DNA of 64,000 nucleotides from Bathymodiolus brooksi (Eukaryota > Mollusca > Bivalvia > Mytilida > Modiolidae), in assembly GCA_963680875.1 (NCBI GenBank), contig OY804578.1, positions 23,341,101-23,405,100 of the forward strand. Reading direction: 5' to 3'. Of this stretch, positions 48,601 to 60,600 are shown one piece after another (position 1 is the first letter of the stretch; the number at the start of each line of letters is the position of its first letter). A program made the position numbers and the translations under genes. Below the pieces are notes generated by a model that was not told the DNA's origin, did not search any database, and saw nothing but the letters and a program-made list of their open reading frames with translations.

Positions 48601-51600
48601 ACTATATATATTTGTTGTAAAGCTTACCTTCCTCACCATGACTGGCCAGATTTGACTATATATATTTGTTGTAAAGCTTACCTTCCTCACCATGACTGGC
48701 CAGATTTGACTATATATATTTGTTGTAAAGCTTACCTTCCTCACCATGACTGGCCAGATTTGACTATATATATTTGTTGTAAAGCTTACCTTCCTCACCA
48801 TGACTGGCCAGATTTGACTATATATATTTGTTGTAAAGCTTACCTTCCTCACCATGACTGGCCAGATTTGACTATATATATTTGTTGTAAAGCTTACCTT
48901 CCTCACCATGACTGGCCAGATTAGTTGCTGGGAGTCAAAGTAATCTACCCTGGTAGACTATAGACATCCAGCTGGAGTACTAACAAGGACTAGTTGCTGG
49001 TAGTCAAAGTAATCTACCCTGGTAGACTAGACATTCAGCTGGAGTAATAACAAAGACTAGTTGCTGGGAGTCAAAGTAATCTACCCTGGTAGACTATAGA
49101 CATTCAGCTGGAGTAATAACAAGGACTAGTTGCTGGGAGTCAAAGTAATCTACCCTGGTAGACTATAGACATCCAGCTGGAGTAATAACAAGGACTAGTT
49201 GCTGGGAGTCAAAGTAATCTACCCTGGTAGACTATAGACATTCAGCTGGAGTAATAACAAAGACTAGTTGGTGGGAGTCAAAGTAATCTACCCTGGTAGA
49301 CTATAGACATTCAGCTGGAGTAATAACAAGGACTAGTTGGTGGGAGTCAAAGTAATCTACCCTGGTAGACTATAGACATTCAGCTGGAGTAATAACAAGG
49401 ACTAGTTGCTGGGAGTCAAAGTAATCTACCCTGGTAGACTATAGACATTCAGCTGGAGTAATAACAAGGACTAGTTGCTGGGAGTCAAAGTAATCTACCC
49501 TGGTAGACTATAGACATTCAGCTGGAGTAATAACAAGGACTAGTTGCTGGGAGTCAAAGTAATCTACCCTGGTAGACTATAGACATCCAGCTGGAGTAAT
49601 AACAAGGACTAGTTGCTGGGAGTCAAAGTAATCTACCCTGGTAGACTATAGACATTCAGCTGGAGTAATAACAAGGACTAGTTGCTGGGAGTCAAAGTAA
49701 TCTACCCTGGTAGACTATAGACATCCAGCTGGAGTAATAACAAGGACTAGTTGCTGGGAGTCAAAGTAATCTACCCTGGTAGACTATAGACATTCAGCTG
49801 GAGTAATAACAAAGACTAGTTGCTGGGAGTCAAAGTAATCTACCCTGGTAGACTATAGACATCCAGCTGGAGTAATAACAAGGACTAGTTGCTGGGAGTC
49901 AAAGTAATCTACCCTGGTAGACTATAGACATTCAGCTGGAGTAATAACAAGGACTAGTTGGTGGGAGTCAAAGTAATCTACCCTAGTAGACTATAGACAT
50001 TCAGCTGGAGTAATAACAAGGACTAGTTGCTGGGAGTCAAAGTAATCTACCCTGGTAGACTATAGACATCCAGCTGGAGTAATAACAAGGACTAGTTGCT
50101 GGGAGTCAAAGTAATCTACCCTGGTAGACTATAGACATTCAGCTGGAGTAATAACAAGGACTAGTTGCTGGGAGTCAAAGTAATCTACCCTGGTAGACTA
50201 TAGACATCCAGCTGGAGTAATAACAAGGACTAGTTGCTGGGAGTCAAAGTAATCTACCCTGGTAGACTATAGACATTCAGCTGGAGTAATAACAAGGACT
50301 AGTTGGTGGGAGTCAAAGTAATCTACCCTGGTAGACTATAGACATTCAGCTGGAGTAATAACAAGGACTAGTTGGTGGGAGTCAAAGTAATCTACCCTGG
50401 TAGACTAGACATTCAGCTGGAGTAATAACAAAGACTAGTTGCTGGGAGTCAAAGTAATCTACCCTGGTAGACTATAGACATTCAGCTGGAGTAATAACAA
50501 GGACTAGTTGGTGGGAGTCAAAGTAATCTACCCTGGTAGACTATAGACATCCAGCTGGAGTAATAACAAAGACTAGTTGCTGGGAGTCAAAGTAATCTAC
50601 CCTGGTAGACTATAGACATTCAGCTGGAGTAATAACAAGGACTAGTTGGTGGGAGTCAAGGTAATCTACCCTGGTAGACTATAGACATCCAGCTGGAGTA
50701 ATAACAAAGACTAGTTGCTGGGAGTCAAAGTAATCTACCCTGGTAGACTATAGACATTCAGCTGGAGTAATAACAAGGACTAGTTGGTGGGAGTCAAAGT
50801 AATCTACCCTGGTAGACTATAGACATTCAGCTGGAGTAATAACAAAGACTAGTTGCTGGGAGTCAAAGTAATCTACCCTGGTAGACTATAGACATTCAGC
50901 TGGAGTAATAACAAAGACTAGTTGCTGGGAGTCAAAGTAATCTACCCTGGTAGACTATAGACATCCAGCTGGAGTAATAACAAAGACTAGTTGCTGGGAG
51001 TCAAAGTAATCTACCCTGGTAGACTATAGACATTCAGCTGGAGTAATAACAAAGACTAGTTGCTGGGAGTCAAAGTAATCTACCCTGGTAGACTATAGAC
51101 ATTCAGCTGGAGTAATAACAAAGACTAGTTGCTGGGAGTCAAAGTAATCTACCCTGGTAGACTATAGACATTCAGCTGGAGTAATAACAAAGACTAGTTG
51201 CTGGGAGTCAAAGTAATCTACTCTGATAGACTATAGACATTCAGCTGGAGTAATAACAAAGACTAGTTGCTGGGAGTCAAAGTAATCTACCCTGGTAGAC
51301 TATAGACATTCAGCTGGAGTAATAACAAAGACTAGTTGCTGGGAGTCAAAGCAATCTACCCTGGTAGACTATAGACATTCAGCTGGAGTAATAACAAAGA
51401 CTAGTTGCTGGGAATCAAAGTAATCTACCCTGGTAGACTATAGACATTCAGCTGGAGTAATAACAAAGACTAGTTGCTGGGAGTCAAAGTAATCTACCCT
51501 GGTAGACTATAGACATTCAGCTGGAGTAATAACAAAGACTAGTTGCTGGGAGTCAAAGTAATCTACCCTGGTAGACTATAGACATTCAGCTGGAGTAATA

Positions 51601-54600
51601 TCAAAGACTAGTTGCTGGGAGTCAAAGTAATCTACATTGGTAGACTATAGACATCCAGCTCAGTGTGTTGAACTAACACTAAGCAGACATCATCATTTCA
51701 CTATGATATAGCTGACACATTGCTCACTTGGTGTTAAGCAACAATCAGACACTCTTGAATTTAACCACATAATTATTTATTTTTTCCCATCACTAGAAAC
51801 TGGTAGTTAGTTATTTAATGGTTTGATAAATATACATATGTATGTAATATAGATTGCCATGAATATAGGGGCTGTCATGGTCGTGATCGTATGGTAGTTG
51901 GATTTATAACTACCTATGTAATTAGTGCCTATCATTTCTAACGTTGTGAGTTCGAATCCCACTCAGGCGATGTGTACTCGATCCAACATTATGTGATAAA
52001 GTTTGTCAGTGACTTGCAGTAGGTCGGTGGTTTTTCCCCGACTACTCTGGTTTCCACCACCAATAAAACTGACCGCCACGATATATCTGAAATATTGTTG
52101 AAAGTGGTGTTAAACACCATAGTCCAAAAGCCTATAGCCATTGAATATATTATATTTTTTATGATTGTTTATTTGGATTTTATTTTCCAGTTATGCAGGT
52201 TTTCTTCCTCTTTATGGAGCAATAAGAAGATTAAAAGATTGGCACAATGCAGCAGTTATCTCCCTTAGTAAGGGAGGTAATGTGGATATATCAGACCAAA
52301 CATCTTCAGAAAGTGATATTGTTGATCTTATTCCTGGAATACATGTTCATGATATAAATAGCATTAACATACCCAATGATGTCATGTGGAGAGGGAAGAT
52401 ATCAGTTGTTGATAAAACTGTAAGTTTTTTTTACGTTTCAAAATTAAAACCTAAGAAATCCTTTTATATCAGAATTCAAACTGAGTATTTATAAGTTAGT
52501 GAGTGAGTGATTGTTGTTTAATGGCAAGTGAGCATTTTTTCAACTATAACATGGTGAAAATAAGTTACTTTTTGATGAGATGATTATATTTGAGGTCCAC
52601 TTTGTACTAGACCAACACGCTTAGTAGTAATTTTACACTACGAAGTCCAGAAAGTCTGAATTGACCAGTTTTTATGCTAATTTGTCTGAAAAAGTACTTG
52701 ACATTCTTAAATTTCTGAACTGTGTATTAAAAAATCTTGACAAAATCAAATTTGTCTTAACATAGTCTAAATATTACTCGACAAATTCTCAACTTTCTTA
52801 GAATTGTCTCTACAGTCTTAAACTTTTCTGAATAGCCTCAACCAAGTTTCGACATTCTTAATTTTGTCTGAATATTCTGTAATATTTTGATTACACGTAA
52901 TTGAGAAAAGTTCCCGATTTCACAACAAACATTTATTCTTATTTCAAAGAAAAAGTCTTACTTAACCTATCTAAACTAAAGTCTGGATTCTGGTTTGAAT
53001 TAGACAGGTTTCACTGTACTACATATAATAGTTTTTGTTTTGTATATGAGTAATTCCCTTGTTTATATTTTAGGTAAATAGAGGATTTATACTTCCTGGT
53101 TTAGAATTACGTCATAATAGTGTGTATTTAGATTCTGTCCTAAAACATCCAAATCCCAGAGTGAGTATAGAATACATTAGAACTTTGAAGCTTCAGATAG
53201 AATGGATTTTCAATATATTAATTGATAGTTTGAATTGTCATGGGAGGGGTATGTAAATATTAAGCTGTGAATATGACATTATGTACCCTCTCTAGGATCT
53301 GAATAACTATTATGTAACAGTGCATACCCGGTAGCTTTTGATTAAAAAAATTCAGGCATGTTCATGCCGTTTTTAACAATAGGAAAAGTCTGTTTCTGAA
53401 TAGGATGTCATTTTTGTATGATAGAATACGTTAAAAACAATATTCATTACGTCACAGCAATCAAATTTCAGCTCCATTCTATGTTTGTCAGGAAGAATAT
53501 GTTATACCCCCACTCATAGAGTGGGGGCTATATTGCAATCACCTTGTCCGTCCATCCGTTTGTCCGTCTGTCCGTTCACACTTTCGTAACAGATATCTCA
53601 GCTTCTACTGGAAGAAATGATTTTATGTTTGATATATGGCTTTGGCATGGTGACTTGTACCATGTCTCCCCTTTCCAGGTTTACCGCACATCTACTTCCT
53701 GTTTACAGTGCGACTTAGAATTTTTCGTGTTTGCCGTAATGAAAACTTTCGTAACAGTTATCTCAGCTTCTACTGGAAGAAATGATTTTATATTTGATAT
53801 ATGGCTTTGGCATGGTGACTTGTACCGTGTCTCCCCTTTCCAGGTTTACCGCACGTCTACTTCCTGTTTACCGTGCGACTTACAAATGAATGAGTGGGGG
53901 TATTCTTAGCACGACGTAGCGTGCAACATCTTGTTTATTTTACCAACAATGCACTTTGGTAAGCTATTATAGGATAGAAAACCAATGCTAAAACTGGCAG
54001 GCAAATGACATTTATAATCATTTGAATCATGTGATATTATAACTATGGCTCCAGTCATATACATAGCCTGATGCACCCCGCAGTGAAAAATACCACATTT
54101 TCTATAAACTTTAATATTATTTATTTCTGTTACCAGGACAATAAAGAAGATGTAATATTAGGAAGAATGTTAGAAGTTTTAGACGAGATTGATGTTACTA
54201 CTATACCTGATTATATGTTGACATCTAATATATTCTGTCTGTATCCTTTAGTATTACTAGTAATGAATATGCATGAAATATTTACCTCTGGACATTAAGC
54301 GACAAACAAACAATCAATTCTTCTATATTGTATAGTTGAATTAAATATTATTGACAGTCATTAGTTACTACAGAGAAAATGTGTAGTATTTAGAAAAGTT
54401 TAAACAATGATGGTCAACAATTCCACCAATATCAACAAAACGAACAACTACCTCTCTCTCGCCTCAAACAGTATAATTGAGAAAAATAAGATTAAACAGT
54501 GATGTTCAACAATTCCACCAATATCAACCAAGTGAACAGTTACCTCTTACCTCAAACCTTTGAATACAAAAATGACCTTCACATATGGTGTAGGAAATAA

Positions 54601-57600
54601 AAGGGCTTGGCTTGAGATAGGCACAACAATGTGGAGAGGATAAATCAGTTAATTGGATCCCAACCCTCTTCTTGATAATTGGATCTTGAGCGACAATACA
54701 GATAGATATAAACAACAATAAAATTAGCTTGCACAAATTCTCTTCCACTCAAAAAACACCACACATAGGTACATTGGAATATTTGAGATCTATTTTTGCA
54801 TGTTACTCATGTAAACAAAACAAGCATAATAAACCCCAGATATTCATGTAAGCGATATTTATATCAACATCTAAATTTCTGTTGTCTGTTCTAGATAACA
54901 ATAAGCCATACGCTATTTTTAACACCAATTTATTAAATATGTTACTGAATGGACAAGAATGAAACAAATATATTCATCATATTTAGAGGAGCATTAAAGC
55001 ATAACTCTTCTTATCCTTTACCTGCATAGATTTAATTTAATTATTTATGTAAAGAGAAATGCTGGCAGCCAATGGCTACGAATGGGTCCATTAACATTAT
55101 ACCATTATTTATGTAAAGAGAAATGCTGGCAGCCAATGGCTACGAATGGGTCCATTAACATTATACCATTAGCACAAAATAAATTTTATCATGTATATTT
55201 AATTTCCTTGTTATGAATAAATTATTTTTATATTGTTCATTAATGATACCTGTAAATATCCTGAACATTTATACAGATCACAGCAGTACCATCATCCACA
55301 TGCCACAGTATTCATAGAACACATCAAATCTTCTCAGGTAATGTGGAATATTAAGTAGTAAATTTCTATAGGTATCAATTTTTGATGAAACATACATTAT
55401 ATTTTTATTGCAAATGATGTAATTGTTTAGTTCAGTACAGTAGTCCCCCTTTTATAAAGCCACTTACCTTAAGAGAGGCCATCCCTCTTAAAAAGCCACT
55501 TACCTTAAGAGAGGACATCCCTCTTAAAAAGCCACTTACCTTTAGAGAGGCCATCCCTCTTAAAAAGCCACTTACCTTAAGAGAGGCCATCCCTCTTATA
55601 AAGCCACTTACCTTAAAAGAGGCCATCCCTCTTAAAAAGCCACTTACCTTAAGAGAGGCCATCCCTCTTATAAAGCCACTTACCTTAAGAGAGGCCATCC
55701 CTCTTATAAAGCCACTTACCTTAAGAGAGGCCGTCCCTTTTAAAAAGCCACTTACCTTAAGAGAAGCCATCCCTCTTAAAAAGCCACTTACCTTAAGAGA
55801 GGCCATCCCTCTTAAAAAGCCACTTACCTTAAGAGAGGTCATCCCTCTTAAAAAGCCACTTACCTTAAGAGAGGTCATCCCTCTTATAAAGCCACTTACC
55901 TTAAGAGAGGCCATCCCTCTTATAAAGCCACTTACCTTAAGAGAGGACATCCCTCTTATAAAGCCACTTACCTTAAGAGAGGACATCCCTCTAATAAAGC
56001 CACTTACCTTAAGAGAGGACATCCCTCTTATAAAGCCACTTACCTTAAGAGAGGCCATCCCTCTTATAAAGCCACTTACCTTAAGAGAGGCCATCCCTCT
56101 TATAAAGCCACTTACCTTAAGAGAGGTCATCCCTCTTATAAAGCCACTTACCTTAAGAGAGGTCATCCCTCTTATAAAGCCACTTACCTTAAGAGAGGAC
56201 ATCCCTCTTATAAAGCCACTTACCTTAAGAGAGGCCATCCCTCTTATAAAGCCACTTACCTTAAGAGAGGTCATCCCTCTTATAAAGCCACTTACCTTAA
56301 GAGAGGCCATCCCTCTTATAAAGCCACTTACCTTAAGAGAGGTCATCCCTCTTATAAAGCCACTTACCTTAAGAGAGGTCATCCCTCTTATAAAGCCACT
56401 TACCTTAAGAGACCATCCCTCTTATAAAGCCACTTACCTTAAGAGAGGACATCCCTCTTATAAAGCCACTTACCTTAAGAGAGGCCATCCCTCGTATAAA
56501 GCCACTTACCTTAAGAGAGGTCATCCCTCTTATAAAGCCACTTACCTTAAGAGAGGCCATCCCTCTTATAAAGCCACTTACCTTAAGAGAGGACATCCCT
56601 CTTATAAAGCCACTTACCTTAAGAGAGGACATCCCTCTTATAAAGCCACTTACCTTAAGAGAGGCCATCCCTCTTATAAAGCCACTTACCTTAAGAGAGG
56701 CCATCCCTCTTATAAAGCCACTTACCTTAAGAGAGGACATCCCTCTTAAAAAGCCACTTACCTTAAGAGAGGTCATCCCTCTTATAAAGCCACTTACCTT
56801 AAGAGAGGCCATCCCTCTTATAAAGCCACTTACCTTAAGAGAGGACATACATCCCTCTTATAAAGCCACTTACCTTAAGAGAGGTCATCCCTCTTATAAA
56901 GCCACTTACCTTAAGAGAGGACACCCCTCTTATAAAGCCACTTACCTTAAGAGAGGCCATCCCTCTTATAAAGCAACTTACCTTAAGAGAGGCCATCCCT
57001 CTTATAAAGCCACTTACCTTAAGAGAGGCCATCCCTCTTATAAAGCCACTTACCTTAAGAGAGGCCATCCCTCTTGTAAAGCCACTTACCTTAAGAGAGG
57101 CCATCCCTCTTGTAAAGCCACTTACCTTAAGAGAGGACATCCCTCTTGTAAAGCCACTTACCTTAAGAGAGGCCATCCCTCTTATAAAGCCACTTACCTT
57201 AAGAGAGGCCATCCCTCTTATAAAGCCACTTACCTTAAGAGAGGTCATCCCTCTTATAAAGCCACTTACCTTAAGAGAGGCCATCCCTCTTATAAAGCCA
57301 CTTACCTTAAGAGAGGCCATCCCTCTTATAAAGCCACTTACCTTAAGAGAGGACATCCCTCTTATAAAGCCACTTACCTTAAGAGAAGTCATCCCTCTTA
57401 TAAAGCCACTTACCTTAAGAGAGGCCATCCCTCTTATAAGGCCACTTACCTTAAGAGAGGCCATCCCTCTTATAAATCCACTTACCTTAAGAGAGGTCAT
57501 CCCTCTTATAAAGCCACTTACCTTAAGAGAGGCCATCCCTCTTATAAAGCCACTTACCTTAAGAGAGGACATCCCTCTTATAAAGCCACTTACCTTAAGA

Positions 57601-60600
57601 GAGGTCATCCCTCTTATAAAGCCACTTACCTTAAGAGAGGTCATCCCTCTTATAAGACCACTTACCTTAAGAGAGCCCATCCCTCTTATAAGGCCACTTA
57701 CCTTAAGAGAGGCCATCCCTCTTATAAAGCCACTTACCTTAAGAGAGGTCATCCCTCTTATAAAGCCACTTACCTTAAGAGAGGACATCCCTCTTATAAA
57801 GCCTCTTATCTTAAGAGAGGACATCCCTCTTATAAAGCCACTTACCTTAAGAGAGGTCATCCCTCTTATAAAGCCACTTACCTTAAGAGAGGTCATCCCT
57901 CTTATAAGACCACTTACCTTAAGAGAGGCCATCCCTCTTATAAGGCCACTTACCTTAAGAGGCCATCCCTCTTATAAGGCCACTTACCTTAAGAGAGGCC
58001 ATCCCTCTTATAAAGCCACTTACCTTAAGAGAGGTCATCCCTCTTATAAAGCCACTTACCTTAAGAGAGGCCATCCCTCTTATAAGGCCACTTACCTTAA
58101 GAGAGGCCATCCCTATTATAAAGCCACTTACCTTAAGAGAGGTCATCCCTCTTATAAGGCCACTTACCTTAAGAGAGGCCATCCCTCTTATAAAGCCACT
58201 TACCTTAAGAGAGGTCATCCCTCTTATAAAGCCACTTACCTTAAGAGAGGCCATCCCTCTTATAAGGCCACTTACCTTAAGAGAGGTCATCCCTCTTATA
58301 AAGCCACTTACCTTAAGAGAGGTCATCCCTCTTATAAGGCCACTTACCTTAAGAGAGGCCATCCCTTTTATAAAGCCACTTACATTAAGAGAGGTCATCC
58401 CTCTTATAAAGCCACTTACCTTAAGAGAGGCCATCCCTCTTATAAAGCCACTTACCTTAAGAGAGGCCATCCCTCTTATAAAGCCACTTACCTTAAGAGA
58501 GGCCATCCCTCTTATAAAAGCCACTTACCTTAAGAGAGGTCATCCCTCTTATAAAACCACTTACCTTAAGAGAGACCATCCCTCTTATAAAGCCACTTAC
58601 CTTAAGAGATGCCATCCCTCTTATAAAGCCACTTACCTTAAGAGAGGACATCCCTCTTATAAAGCCACTTATCTTAAGAGAGGACATCCCTCTTATAAAG
58701 CCACATACCTTAAGAGAGGCCATCCCTCTTAGAAAGCCATATTTCAGATGCACTTTGATAATGAAATAGATTTTTAAAAAAAAGATAATGACATGTTTTG
58801 CATATGATATTGTTATGGCAGAAGGTGTTATTGGCCTTTTTCGCTTATAACATTTCATCAATTTTTTTTACACAGAACTCTTACATTCTAAATGGGAATT
58901 CCTGAAAACTTTACCATATGCAGATATGCATTTCATTACGACAATTTGATTGGACCCTATTTTAAGTAGTTATCCTTTTAGGACAATCCTACAATTTTAA
59001 TGAGATTACAAGGTATTTTTCTCTAGAGATGAAGAATGTGGGAAGAGGGGAAGGAACATTTGTTTTTGTGTGAGAAGTAACTTATAATTTATATTATAAT
59101 GATACAAATTATGTTTTATAAATATAAGACATTGAACAATTTTATCTAATTTGAAGCCAATTGTAAACCAGATATGTAATTACATGCTTCTGTGAGACTC
59201 GGGTGCTATCAGATCTTTTAATTTTGATATTTGATATCTATGTCAAATTTTACAAAAATACCATATTAAGATCTTAATGAAAATACTGAACCAAGTTAGA
59301 CCATACAAGGAAAATTTGGTCATTGCATGATCTTCTTTCTACAATGTGTCTGACATTCTACCTCCATTCAAGATGGATGCCATTATGAAAAATAAAAAAA
59401 TTATGCAAATAATCATAAGTTTGATTTTATCAGTTTTCTTCATTAAATGTGGTGTCAGTTTTGTAAGTAATGTATAACATATTGTAGAATGGTCTGTTGA
59501 TGAGGCTGTCATGTTACCATAGCGATGTCCTTGACACTTCCTGTGGTGATAAGTACTTAAACACAGCATTATGGAAAGAGAGTATCATAGCAGATATCAC
59601 ATTCATACAAGGTAACTTCCTGGAAATCTTTATTAATATTAAAAAAAAAAAAAATTCTTACATTCATGAGGTTACTTTTTTGTTGTTGACCAAACAACCT
59701 TTTTAATCTGTTTTTTTTAATTCTTTTCTTCACTTTCAAATTATAGATTTATATCATTTTAGAATCATTGGTAAGTGCTCTTTTTTTGTCAATTCGCTGT
59801 AAGATAACTTTTGAATATTTGAAGAAAAAAAATCAGTGATGAAGTAGGAAAAACAGGATATAAATTAGTAAAGTTCCTTTACATATATTGAATAGAGAAT
59901 GTAATACATGTACATCTCAAAACACTTTTTACTTTAATGAAATATTCAAACTTGAAATTTAATCTTACAGAACCAGAAGAAGAACTACTTTCAGGATATG
60001 AATTCATACACTTTGTGGCTTATTGTAAAGAGGATAGTGAGGACATTATAATGTGTCGGCTAAGATCACCGTATCAATTGAATGGAGAGTTGTTTCACAT
60101 GATTTACCAGAATTCGATGCTGCCACTTGCTGATAATGAAGCAGACGACACTTTACATTTTTTAACAGAGTTGCCTGTATTTTGTGATGAATCCTGGAAA
60201 GAAATGATGACTTGTCTGAAAGATATGCAAATTCAACTTTTAAAAGAATGGATTGGTATAATTGAAAATTAAAGTTAAACAGTACTGATCTACAATATAA
60301 AACCCAACCGCAACAACATATATACCATTCCTCTTGCAAACATCAAATTACTGAAAATAAAAATGACAGCAGCTTCCATTGTTAAAACTACAAAATTCTT
60401 CCATTTTTTGACAGAATGAGCTGACATTTTTGTTCATACAAATAAGGCTTAATATGTCAAAACTGGAAACGTATCTATTTCTAAAATGAAAACCATGCTT
60501 ACCTCCAGATAATAGTTATCAGGTGATCTATAAAATACTAATACAATATACACACTTTAGTATTATAAAGAGTTCTACCAATATCAACAAAACAGAATGA

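Noticed and set aside
48106..48924. 272-aa open frame on the plus strand and 175-aa frame on the minus strand
   Set aside because: Both are read from the 54-bp tandem repeat. The unit length is a multiple of three, so any stop-free frame stays open. No start context, no non-repeat sequence, no family resemblance.
54071..54298. 75-aa frame as an independent gene
   Set aside because: It is MTBP exon G read through both splice sites.
55432..58861. Minus-strand repeat frames up to 365 aa ([12 protein letters not shown] repeats)
   Set aside because: Produced by the 36-bp array inside an MTBP intron; 36 is divisible by three. Frames break wherever a unit has an indel, which shows no selection for coding.
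58876..58957. Possible MTBP exon after a tttacacag acceptor
   Set aside because: One frame (SKWEFLKT) faintly resembles MTBP, but it needs a phase that exon H does not supply and has no GT donor before its stop. The exon at 59488 fits phase, donor and alignment.
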